64,000 nt of DNA from RHLJ01 sp963974345 (GTDB taxonomy: Bacteria > Bacteroidota > Rhodothermia > Balneolales > Balneolaceae): contig CAXBBW010000014.1 in NCBI GenBank assembly GCA_963974345.1, positions 1 through 64,000 of the forward strand, written 5' to 3'. The translations under genes and the position numbers were made by a program. Positions 51,591 to 59,244 of the stretch are shown in pieces. Under the pieces are notes generated by a model. It was not told where the DNA came from, did no database searches, and was given only the letters and a program-made list of their open reading frames with translations. How positions within the stretch are numbered: position 1 is the stretch's first letter; each line of letters starts with the position of its first letter.

Positions 51591-52340
51591 CTAATTCCCC
51601 ATCATCATGCTAAAAATCATTTCCTGTAGCCCAATTAAACTAACACCTGCAGGAACTTCAACCATTGCCTTGGCAACACTGGATTTATTTACATTCGCAA
51701 CTTCCATAACAGTTGTAGTTTTACCTTTTTCATGTAATTCAATTAACATAGGGAAGTTTTTCGACTTGAATTCCTGTGTTAAACGTGCTGAAGAATTCTT
51801 CATACTTTCTGGTACATTTTTCCAAGGCTCAGCTAACATACCCCAGTTTATATCTATCCCAGAGGTTAGCCATACTGAAAGTGAGCTCTCGTTTTCGTCA
51901 TTTTCGATTAAAAGCTCTGTAGAATCATACCCTAAAATTTTTCGAGTTTTATTGGTATAAGTAAACTTAGTGTCTACACTAACATCTACATCGTCTTCTT
52001 CGCCGCTCATCATACCAGCCATTTGAAAAAACCCTTCTAATTCCTCTTTAGTGAATTGAAGAGCTTTTTTCTCACCCATCATCACTATAAAATCTTTTTT
52101 GTCATTTCGGATTAAGAGTCCACTGGCATCAACACCATCCATAACACTTACAGAATTATCACCTTTGATGATAATTCTATTTGCGGTAGAATATAAATTG
52201 AGTTCACTTGTATTCGGAACTCCATCAGTTTCACCATACGCTTTTATAGTTATTTGTCCTTCAAATTGTGCAAAAATTGTTGTGGGAATAGCCATCAAAC
52301 CCACCAATGCTAAACCGAATAGTATCTTTTTAATTTTCAT
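51591..52340 (-). CDS. DUF4412-type exported protein
   Basis: A 249-residue protein with a signal peptide (MKIKKILFGLALVGLMAIPTTIFAQ) and a beta-rich domain matching my picture of DUF4412: FEGQITIKAYGETDG, IIKGDNSVSVMDG, LLIRNDKKDFIVMMGEKKAL, YTNKTRKILGYDSTELLIEN, and a Met-rich end (QEMIFSMMMGN). Function is unknown; relatives are periplasmic or outer-membrane associated. It is single, with its own terminator. Confidence 0.85.
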   Translation of the reverse strand: MKIKKILFGLALVGLMAIPTTIFAQFEGQITIKAYGETDGVPNTSELNLYSTANRIIIKGDNSVSVMDGVDASGLLIRNDKKDFIVMMGEKKALQFTKEELEGFFQMAGMMSGEEDDVDVSVDTKFTYTNKTRKILGYDSTELLIENDENESSLSVWLTSGIDINWGMLAEPWKNVPESMKNSSARLTQEFKSKNFPMLIELHEKGKTTTVMEVANVNKSSVAKAMVEVPAGVSLIGLQEMIFSMMMGN

Positions 52341-52406
52341 AAATTGCTTATTTGTTGTTAAACTTGCTTGCAGTAAACGTAGGTTTGGTTCTGTTGTTAC
52401 GTGAAG

Positions 52407-53537
52407 TTACACCGTTATTAAATCATCCATGTCAACATTTACTTTTTTGATCCATCCACCAGCAACTACATCATCCCCTTCGTAACAAACTACAGCCTGT
52501 CCAGGAGTGATTGCTTCGCGACCTGTTGGGAAGTGAACTTTGATCTCATCATCGCCCGTTTGAGTTATAGTTCCTAAAGCTCCGTCATCGTTATATCGAA
52601 TAGCACCAATAATTTCCATTTCATTTTTTGGGATTTTATCGTACTTAATAAGATTAATTTCTTTGGCAACTAATGTTGAGCTTATTAAATCCTGTTTTTC
52701 GCCTACAGTAATGGTGTTAGAAAAAGGATTGATATCAGTCACATATACAGGTCTTCCCATTGGTAACTTCAAGCCACGACGTTGACCTATTGTATAAAAT
52801 GGGTAGCCTTCATGCTCTCCAAGTATTTTTCCTTCTTTATCAACAAACTTACCGCCACTAACTTTTTCTTTCAGTCCAGGCACTTTGTCTTTAAGAAATC
52901 TTCGATAGTCGTCGTCTGGAACAAAACAGATTTCATAAGAATCGGGCTTATTAGCCACATTCAACAAACCATGATCTTCAGCAATTTGTCGAATTTCGGT
53001 TTTTGGATATTCACCCAATGGAAAAATAGTACGAGCCAGATGCTTTTGAGCAACTCCCCAAAGTGCATATGATTGATCTTTTTTGGGATCATGTCCACGA
53101 GAAATAATATGCCGACCATTTTCTTCCCGCACTTTTGCATAATGTCCGGTAGCGATAAAATCGCATCCCAGATTATCAGCTCTTTTTAGTAGAGCTGCCC
53201 ATTTAATATGAGTATTACAAAGCACACATGGGTTTGGAGTTCTCCCTTCCATATAATCGCCCACAAAACGATCAATTACCCAATCGCCGAACTCCTCTCT
53301 AATATCTACGATGAAGTGCTTAAAACCGTGATTTACGGCAATATGTCGAGCATCATTCATGCTTTCTACAGTACAACATCCTGTTTCTTTTCCGTTATCT
53401 CCACCACTGCGGTGATAATCCCAAGTCTTCATCGTAATACCGATGACTTCGTAGCCTTGTTCTCTAAGCATTACTGCGGCAACAGAAGAATCTACTCCTC
53501 CACTCATCGCTACTAATACTCTTCCTTTTTTACTCAT
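52407..53537 (-). CDS. mnmA: tRNA-specific 2-thiouridylase MnmA
   Basis: A 376-residue ATP-dependent sulfur transferase that makes 2-thiouridine at the wobble position of tRNA-Glu, -Gln and -Lys. The PP-loop is RVLVAMSGGVDSSVAAVML. The nucleophilic cysteine is in GRTPNPCVLCNTHIKW and the partner cysteine in PDSYEICFVPDDDYRRFL. FYTIGQRRGLKLPMGRPVYV and the C-terminal beta barrel are normal. Sulfur donors are not encoded nearby. Confidence 0.97.
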   Translation of the reverse strand: MSKKGRVLVAMSGGVDSSVAAVMLREQGYEVIGITMKTWDYHRSGGDNGKETGCCTVESMNDARHIAVNHGFKHFIVDIREEFGDWVIDRFVGDYMEGRTPNPCVLCNTHIKWAALLKRADNLGCDFIATGHYAKVREENGRHIISRGHDPKKDQSYALWGVAQKHLARTIFPLGEYPKTEIRQIAEDHGLLNVANKPDSYEICFVPDDDYRRFLKDKVPGLKEKVSGGKFVDKEGKILGEHEGYPFYTIGQRRGLKLPMGRPVYVTDINPFSNTITVGEKQDLISSTLVAKEINLIKYDKIPKNEMEIIGAIRYNDDGALGTITQTGDDEIKVHFPTGREAITPGQAVVCYEGDDVVAGGWIKKVNVDMDDLITV

Positions 53538-53745
53538 TCTTTCTCTTCAATTTTTTCTGAGCATAAAGATAAGGTTTTTTTTACTGAAGGAAGTAATTGG
53601 TTAATTGGTATTAGTTATTGGGGGAATAGATTTATGAATTCTTGGAATTCAATTCATTTAAGTAACACACAATAAACGCTTCTATTAACATATTGAAAAA
53701 TAATTAAATCAAAAGCTCATTAAGATAAATTTACTCTTAATAAGC
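53538..53745. other. AT-rich intergenic region
   Basis: About 208 bases upstream of mnmA with no ORF of interest. Near 53717-53745 an imperfect stem CTCATTAAGA with TCTTAATAAG could end a minus-strand transcript from the small ORF 53746-53955. If that small ORF is not real, the gene-free stretch runs to 54082, in which I see nothing else. Confidence 0.35.
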
Positions 53746-53955
53746 TTACTTTAAGGTTAATTCTTCTGTTGTAGGTCCGCACCCGTTTGAGAAGTCATCA
53801 CTGGTATAGTTAATCTTTTTAAGATTAGTTCCATTAAATATTGATACCTGAGTAGAACGAGGTTCTATGGTAGCTATATAGATACCATCTCTTACTGCAT
53901 CTACGTAAAAATTTACTCTATTAGTACCCAACCTTACTTTTTTGAGGTTAAGCAT
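53746..53955 (-). CDS. Possible small protein, unknown
   Basis: A 69-residue ORF starting MLNLKKVRLGTNRVNFYVDAV and ending GCGPTTEELTLK. No known family, signal or membrane helix. The pattern of short beta-like stretches (GIYIATIEPRSTQVSIFNGTN) looks protein-like, and a weak hairpin follows its stop. Independent evidence such as a ribosome site is weak. It may be a fragment of a larger, decayed gene. Confidence 0.35.
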   Translation of the reverse strand: MLNLKKVRLGTNRVNFYVDAVRDGIYIATIEPRSTQVSIFNGTNLKKINYTSDDFSNGCGPTTEELTLK

Positions 53956-54082
53956 ATAGTTTTTGTTTAATAAAAATGAAAGGTTAGAATATTATAAACC
54001 GAATCAGGTTTTCGAGAATAAATGGTTGTATGAGACTTAATATCGTACTAAAATGGGTGCACCATAATACTAAAATAACCCA

Positions 54083-54625
54083 ATGAAATTCATGAAAGTA
54101 ATTCTCTCTTTTATACTACTCGCCTTCTTTACTTTAAGCCTTAATGCTCAGGAAGCTCAATTTCCGATTGTAAAGAATTTTGGAGGGATTTACGAAATCG
54201 ATAACGCTATTAATCCTGAGTCAACGATGATGTATAAGATTGTGATTGATTTAAAGACTCTTCAACGAGATAAAGAAAGTATCAATCCAGGATTAAATAA
54301 TGTAGCCAGAATGATGAATCTCCATGGTTTGGGAGGAGTAAAGCCAGAGAATTTACAAGTAGCTGTGGTTATTCATGGCGGTGCTACCGATGTAGTTTTA
54401 GATAATGAAGCCTATCAATTGCGGTATGAGCTAGATAACCCAAACTTAGAATTGATCGATGCTTTGAAGACCTCTGGCACAGAGATTTATGTTTGTGGAC
54501 AATCACTTTTAGCAAGAAAGTATGCAAGAGAATCTGTAAATCCTGAAATCAAAATCGGACTTTCTATGCTGACTACCTTCACCACTTATATGCATAAAGG
54601 ATATGTACCATTAATTTTTGATTAG
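54083..54625 (+). CDS. DsrE-family protein, exported
   Basis: A 180-residue protein with a signal peptide (VILSFILLAFFTLSLNAQ) and a DsrE/DsrF-like domain: MMYKIVIDLKTLQRDKESINPGLNNVARMMNLHGLGG, VAVVIHGGATDVVL, and EIYVCGQSLLARKYARE with a single conserved cysteine. DsrE proteins relay sulfur or form small trimers; the exported type is common in Bacteroidota-like genomes and uncharacterised. A second methionine at residue 4 is an alternative start. Confidence 0.87.
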   Translation: MKFMKVILSFILLAFFTLSLNAQEAQFPIVKNFGGIYEIDNAINPESTMMYKIVIDLKTLQRDKESINPGLNNVARMMNLHGLGGVKPENLQVAVVIHGGATDVVLDNEAYQLRYELDNPNLELIDALKTSGTEIYVCGQSLLARKYARESVNPEIKIGLSMLTTFTTYMHKGYVPLIFD

Positions 54626-54689
54626 CCTTGCTAAATAAGAATGATCAATTTAAAAATTATTTTCTCTGATAAAACTCAGCTTAGAAATA

Positions 54690-55190
54690 TCAAGTCATAT
54701 ATAAATATGGCTTCCAAGGATCTTGAACATTACCATTGTAGTCACGGAAGAAAGTAATAGGAATTGGACGATATGGCTTAGATTTAAGCTTCATATTTGC
54801 TTCTTTAAGAGTCATACTTCCTTTTTTCACATTGCATTTTTCGCACGCTGTAGTAAGATTTTCCCAAGTATCTGCACCGCCTCGACTTTTTGGAAGAATA
54901 TGATCAATGGTTAATTTGGATTTCTTTTCGCAATACTGGCATGTAAAATTATCACGCCGCATAATATTCCTCCTCGATAAAACTACTTTGGTATAAGGAA
55001 CTCGGATATAACTTCGTAACCGAATTACTGAAGGATATTGATATGCGTCTCTTGGGGTACGAAGTTCTTTTTCAGGATCGTCATGTAGCAGTTCTGCTTT
55101 CTCCAAAAAAAGTAACTTCATAGAGCGTTGCACCGAGCAAATGCTCAATGGTTGGTAATCTTGATTGAGGACCAGTACGTTAGCGTTCAT
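54690..55190 (-). CDS. HNH endonuclease family protein
   Basis: A 166-residue protein with the opening VLVLNQDYQPLSICSVQRSMKLLFLEKAELL and the HNH core with zinc cysteines FTCQYCEKKSKLTIDHILPKSRGGADTWENLTTACEKCN. This is the widespread chromosomal single-domain HNH family, found in most genomes of the group and not tied to a restriction system. The cellular role is not known; the second CxxC pair completes a zinc site. It is divergent from the DsrE gene only in orientation, with 64 bases between their stops. Confidence 0.92.
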   Translation of the reverse strand: MNANVLVLNQDYQPLSICSVQRSMKLLFLEKAELLHDDPEKELRTPRDAYQYPSVIRLRSYIRVPYTKVVLSRRNIMRRDNFTCQYCEKKSKLTIDHILPKSRGGADTWENLTTACEKCNVKKGSMTLKEANMKLKSKPYRPIPITFFRDYNGNVQDPWKPYLYMT

Positions 55191-55269
55191 GTAGCAATCG
55201 GTTTTGGATTGATTCTTGTCTGTAGGATTTTTCTTTCAGGGAAGAACGCAGAATAACAACAATAAAAAA

Positions 55270-55296
55270 GGCGTACTCGCTTTACGCTAGTACGCC
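55270..55296 (-). terminator. Terminator of the PiT-like permease gene
   Basis: 8-bp stem GGCGTACT with AGTACGCC plus an inner CGC/GCG pair region. On the minus strand it is followed by TTTTTTATT. It lies 36 bases beyond the permease stop. Confidence 0.85.
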
Positions 55297-55332
55297 CTAA
55301 GTATGAACTATTTTAATATCAAATTCAACAGA

Positions 55333-56460
55333 TTAAAACCCTATCATTCCTAGAATCTCTTCACGTACATCAGCGTTAATAGATATTGCAAGTAATATCG
55401 AAACCAAGAGACCAAACAATGCATATGAAAGATCTTTAAATATAATCTTGGCAACTTTCCCCATTGGTTTACCCATTTTACGGCTTGAAGTAATACTCAT
55501 CCCAATTTCACGCCCTGCAAGTAAACCTAAGAATACCCAAGTGGTACTCATCGGCACTGTACTAACCGTTAACTTATAAACAAGTAGAATAGCGTATACA
55601 AAATCGATAATAGTTGCAGAACGAATATCTGTAACGCGGGATTTCTCAGTTACAATTTGTTGAATTTTATCCCCACGTAAATAGAATAAAATACCTAGTC
55701 CAAAGAATATGAATAATGAGAATCCAAGAAATTGACCTACACTTAATGACCTTGGTAAATAGACAGCTACATTTGCCGCATCCTGCATTACCCATACTGC
55801 CCATAAAGACCCCGATGTAATCCATTGAATAGGTGTCCAAAATTTCTTGGGCTTACTTTTTGAAAATTTTTCTTCCAGTGCCTTAGTAACTAACAGCCAT
55901 ACAATTAACCCTGCAGCGAAAGCTAAAAAATAACCGCTCAAGCTCTTACTTAAAACTCCAGTAATGCTAGACGCAGAAGTTGCAAAACAACTTAGCAGCA
56001 AGAATGTAGTTGAAACTGGCATTCTCATCCTTGTTAGGATAAGTAAAAATATTGGTGCCGCTACCTGTAGAAATGAAAAATCTGTGGGAGTTGCATCAAA
56101 ACCTTTTGATGTTAGCCTTTGATAACTTACATCTCCATCAAAAATCACAAAACTAATGGTTACTACAGCGAGGAAAATACCACCAATGTATAGCCACAAG
56201 TGCCACCACTTTTTATCTTGATTGGAAGCTAGAAAAGTTCCTATAGTCTGGATACTATCATTTGCTATTGCCGAATAACCAGCAAAAATAAAACCAACCC
56301 ACATAGCAATCTCTGCATATGGAAAAGTTACTCCTGCAGCGAAAAAGAAAAAACCGATTAAACCTAGAAAGATTTTTTCTTCCTGAATTATTGTATAGAA
56401 GCTATTTGGGATAAGCTTTTCCGCTAAGCCTTGATTCCCTGAATGTTTTTTTTTGCTCAT
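55333..56460 (-). CDS. PiT-like membrane permease (phosphate-transporter superfamily)
   Basis: A 375-residue protein with about ten membrane helices. Two inverted repeats typical of the PiT/PHO4 family are seen: GYSAIANDSIQTIGTFLASN near the N-terminus and WAVWVMQDAANVAVYLPRSLSVGQ in the middle, with TVPMSTTWVFLGLLAGREIGMS near the end. PiT proteins carry phosphate or sulfate with Na+ or H+. Here the usual GANDVANA signature is degenerate (GYSAIANDSIQT), so the substrate is uncertain. ATG 56460 is preferred over the TTG at 56502, which would add 14 residues. It ends with a good terminator. Confidence 0.75.
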   Translation of the reverse strand: MSKKKHSGNQGLAEKLIPNSFYTIIQEEKIFLGLIGFFFFAAGVTFPYAEIAMWVGFIFAGYSAIANDSIQTIGTFLASNQDKKWWHLWLYIGGIFLAVVTISFVIFDGDVSYQRLTSKGFDATPTDFSFLQVAAPIFLLILTRMRMPVSTTFLLLSCFATSASSITGVLSKSLSGYFLAFAAGLIVWLLVTKALEEKFSKSKPKKFWTPIQWITSGSLWAVWVMQDAANVAVYLPRSLSVGQFLGFSLFIFFGLGILFYLRGDKIQQIVTEKSRVTDIRSATIIDFVYAILLVYKLTVSTVPMSTTWVFLGLLAGREIGMSITSSRKMGKPMGKVAKIIFKDLSYALFGLLVSILLAISINADVREEILGMIGF

Positions 56461-56665
56461 AATATTGATAGATGTGCTTTTAGATCGAACAATGGTACTC
56501 AATAAATGTTAACTCAATGTTAACTCAATGTATCGAAGTGATTAACTTTACGTTTATGAAGAGCTTTTTTATTTAAAATATATAACTAATGTTAGAGTCT
56601 CTAAACTTGTTTCTCGAATTCAAAAAGTATAGTATTCCCTTCTAAGATTAACGTGGACTTTTTGA

Positions 56666-57070
56666 ATGGAAATACAGAAAGAATTAATTTTAAAATCTGA
56701 ATACGAAGAAGTTGAAAAGGTGGAAACTCTTCTCAACGAATTACAGACAGAGCTTGGATTTAACGACGAATTTTACGCTAAACTAATGCTCACCGTTAGT
56801 GAAGCTGCTACCAATGGAATTGTTCATGGCAATCAACTTGACCCATCAAAAAATGTGGTACTTACTGCTCAAAGTGATGGGAGAAAACTCACTTTCACAA
56901 CAAAAGATCAAGGCTCAGGATTTGTTCCTTCTGAAGTTCCCAATCCACTCTCTGAAGAAAATCTCCTCAAACCTAGTGGACGTGGTGTATTTTTAATGAA
57001 AGAATATGCTGAAGAAGTTGAGTACCAAGAAGGGGGCACTAAACTGGTTTTAAGATTTATACTTCCCTAA
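56666..57070 (+). CDS. RsbW-like serine kinase / anti-sigma ATP-binding protein
   Basis: A 134-residue HATPase_c domain of the RsbW/SpoIIAB type: FYAKLMLTVSEAATNGIVHGNQ holds the N-box (Glu and Asn), FTTKDQGSGF the G1 box, and GRGVFLMKEYAEEVEYQEGGTKLVL the G2 box. Such proteins phosphorylate anti-anti-sigma STAS proteins and can bind sigma factors or act in a partner switch. No STAS antagonist or response phosphatase is adjacent. Its last four bases overlap the convergent pseudouridine synthase gene. Confidence 0.93.
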   Translation: MEIQKELILKSEYEEVEKVETLLNELQTELGFNDEFYAKLMLTVSEAATNGIVHGNQLDPSKNVVLTAQSDGRKLTFTTKDQGSGFVPSEVPNPLSEENLLKPSGRGVFLMKEYAEEVEYQEGGTKLVLRFILP

Positions 57071-57771
57071 TTCAAAAGCGAAACGAAATACTCTGGTATG
57101 GTTGTTTCAAAAGTCATTCGCTCTTTAGTTACTGGATGGATGAATGAGAGCGACGCTGCATGAAGTGACAGCCTTTTTATCCCTTTTTCCTTTTCGCCAT
57201 ACATTTTATCGCCCACAACTGGGTGACCTACTTCTGAAAAGTGTACTCGAATTTGATTTTTCCGTCCAGTTAAAAGATTAATCTCTAATAGGCTGTATTT
57301 GTCAGACTCTTTCAAAACTTTGTACTCCGTTTTGGAAAGCTTACCTCCACCATCTTCATCCACGGAATATACTCTATGAATACTATTTTCTGTAAGATAA
57401 GAACTGATAATCCCCGTTTTATTCTCTAGAACTCCTTGTACAACGGTGTAGTAGGTTTTGGTGGCTTCTTTCCAATTGTCCTGTAAATATCTTTTCGACT
57501 GCTCATTTTTTCCAAATACTAAAATACCTGACGTATCCCTATCTAATCGGTGGATAATAAACACTCGGTTTCGGGATTTTGGATTTCCCTTTCGAACATA
57601 ATTATTTAGCAACGAAGTAACGGTATTATCAGATTCTTTATCATTCCCTACTGTTAATAGTCCATGGATTTTTTCTATAACAATAATGTCATAGTCTTCA
57701 AAAAGTATGGTAATTCCTTTAGGATGGAATCTTTTGGGAGAGCCTTTGAATTTCTTTCGCTGATCTTTCAT
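57067..57771 (-). CDS. RluA-family pseudouridine synthase
   Basis: A 234-residue (from ATG 57771) RNA pseudouridine synthase. The catalytic motif is VFIIHRLDRDTSGILVFGKN with the invariant Asp. FEDYDIIVIEKIHGLLTV precedes it, and INLLTGRKNQIRVHFSEVGHPVVGDKMYG follows. It isomerises uridine in 23S rRNA or tRNA; the exact site is not known. A longer frame opens at a TTG at 57855, but that start sits inside the terminator of the thioredoxin gene, so the downstream ATG is preferred. Confidence 0.88.
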   Translation of the reverse strand: MKDQRKKFKGSPKRFHPKGITILFEDYDIIVIEKIHGLLTVGNDKESDNTVTSLLNNYVRKGNPKSRNRVFIIHRLDRDTSGILVFGKNEQSKRYLQDNWKEATKTYYTVVQGVLENKTGIISSYLTENSIHRVYSVDEDGGGKLSKTEYKVLKESDKYSLLEINLLTGRKNQIRVHFSEVGHPVVGDKMYGEKEKGIKRLSLHAASLSFIHPVTKERMTFETTIPEYFVSLLN

Positions 57772-57844
57772 TACTAAGGGTAGGAATTTTGAGGAGTAAA
57801 TGCGATCCAAAAAATATTCGGATGCCTTATCGAAATAATAAAAA

Positions 57845-57870
57845 AGCCGACTCAATTTAATGAGTCGGCT
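57845..57870 (-). terminator. Terminator of the thioredoxin gene
   Basis: 10-bp perfect stem AGCCGACTCA with TGAGTCGGCT and a 6-base loop; on the minus strand it is followed by TTTTTTATT. It lies 24 bases beyond the trxA stop and overlaps the possible upstream start of the RluA-type gene. Confidence 0.88.
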
Positions 57871-57893
57871 CTTAAATTCTGTATAAATCTAAG

Positions 57894-58220
57894 TTATGCT
57901 ATTTGAGCATCAAGTTGCTTAGTTAGATGAGTTTTTGGAACTGCACCAATAATTTGATCTACAACTTCTCCGTCTTTGAAAATCAACAGAGCTGGAATAC
58001 TTCGAATTCCGTATTTAACTGAAACTTCAGGATTCACATCTACATTTACTTTACCGATTTTAGCTTTTCCTGCATATTCGCCCGCCATCTCTTCTACAAC
58101 TGGTCCAATCATGCGGCAAGGTCCACACCATTCTGCCCAGAAATCAACCAATACAGGATGTTCTGATTTCAATACTTCTTCCTCAAAATTGCTATCAGTA
58201 AATTCTACTGTATTAGCCAT
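57894..58220 (-). CDS. trxA: Thioredoxin
   Basis: A 108-residue disulfide reductase with the classical active site WAEWCGPCRM (C32, C35), the cis-proline RSIPALLIFKDGE and the buried Asp (VLVDFWA). It donates electrons to many cytosolic enzymes. The start MANTVEF at 58220 is preferred over MISMAN at 58229. It is transcribed alone, with its own terminator downstream. Confidence 0.96.
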   Translation of the reverse strand: MANTVEFTDSNFEEEVLKSEHPVLVDFWAEWCGPCRMIGPVVEEMAGEYAGKAKIGKVNVDVNPEVSVKYGIRSIPALLIFKDGEVVDQIIGAVPKTHLTKQLDAQIA

Positions 58221-58352
58221 GCTTATCACCTATTATTTTCGTTAATATTTTATCAATTTCTAGCCTTAATATCGCAATCTATTTCGTGCTTAGCACATTG
58301 TTTATTGTTATGAGTTGCATTGCATCCATTTATAAGAATATGCGCGGATAAA

Positions 58353-59027
58353 TCATTTACTCAAAGAGAACTTTGTAGAAAGCAATACTATTTGACCTAA
58401 ATCAAAATCTGTAAATAAGTTCAGTGTTCTATGCTGAATGCCTATTTCAATTTCTTTTTTATTTTTTAAAGACTTGCTGTATGCAATTTTAAACCTGTTT
58501 TCACCTTTAAAACTTTCACTGTTAAATGAATTCAAAAGCTCATTTTCAAGCTTTAAAAAAGTACCCGCGGTTTCTTCACCAACAGAAAATTTATGAGAAA
58601 GTCTATAACGAACTCTATTCTCGTACTTATTAGTCCTGAAACGTTGTTCCAATACAAATCGATGCCCTATTTTCTTGTCTCCAAAAAAACTACTGAATGA
58701 AATATTCTCAAGAAGCCTATGCTCATACTGATACCCTTCAATCAGTGGCGTTGCAAACCGATGAAGATACCCTAAACCTAGTTTTATTTTGGGAGAAGTA
58801 GCATAGGACGCTATCAAAGCTGTTTCGATAAATTTTATTGCCAAACTGTTATCTAAGTTAGATAAAGAGTTGAATGCACTTGCACTGGCATCAAACCCAA
58901 GCTGCTCTGTTTGTTCCCAAGAGTAAGAAAATACAGGTAACCATATTAATTCAGTGTTTTGCCCAAAAACCGAAACCGACATTAATATTGCAATTAAAAA
59001 TGCATTCCACGTAATTTTTTGTCTCAT
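58353..59027 (-). CDS. DUF2490-like exported protein
   Basis: A 224-residue protein with a signal peptide (MRQKITWNAFLIAILMSVSVFGQ) and an outer-membrane-like beta-strand pattern: alternating segments such as SPKIKLGLGYLHRF, GHRFVLEQRFRTNKYENRVRYRLSHKF, FLKLENELLN, NRFKIAYSKSL and EIEIGIQHRTLNLF ending in FSLSK. This matches the DUF2490 family, a probable small beta-barrel. Function is unknown. The ATG at 59027 opens the signal peptide better than the upstream start at 59048. Confidence 0.75.
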   Translation of the reverse strand: MRQKITWNAFLIAILMSVSVFGQNTELIWLPVFSYSWEQTEQLGFDASASAFNSLSNLDNSLAIKFIETALIASYATSPKIKLGLGYLHRFATPLIEGYQYEHRLLENISFSSFFGDKKIGHRFVLEQRFRTNKYENRVRYRLSHKFSVGEETAGTFLKLENELLNSFNSESFKGENRFKIAYSKSLKNKKEIEIGIQHRTLNLFTDFDLGQIVLLSTKFSLSK

Positions 59028-59244
59028 AAAGATAAAGCCCAACATCACTTTTAATGTTGGATTATGTTCCCGAACAATAGCTTTTTCTGAACTTAGGGGA
59101 ACTGTTTCTTATTGTTTTGGTGCTTTCAGGAGCGGTAGTAAAAGATACTCCCTAGCTGATCTTTTAATTGGTGTAATAGTCTTCTTTTTTTCCGAAACAT
59201 GAAAGTAGTAAAACAATAAAGCAACTAAGTTTTCAAACCTACTT

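Noticed and set aside
54690..55190. HNH endonuclease as part of a restriction or homing system
   Set aside because: It is the common stand-alone chromosomal HNH family; no methylase, intron or phage gene is near.
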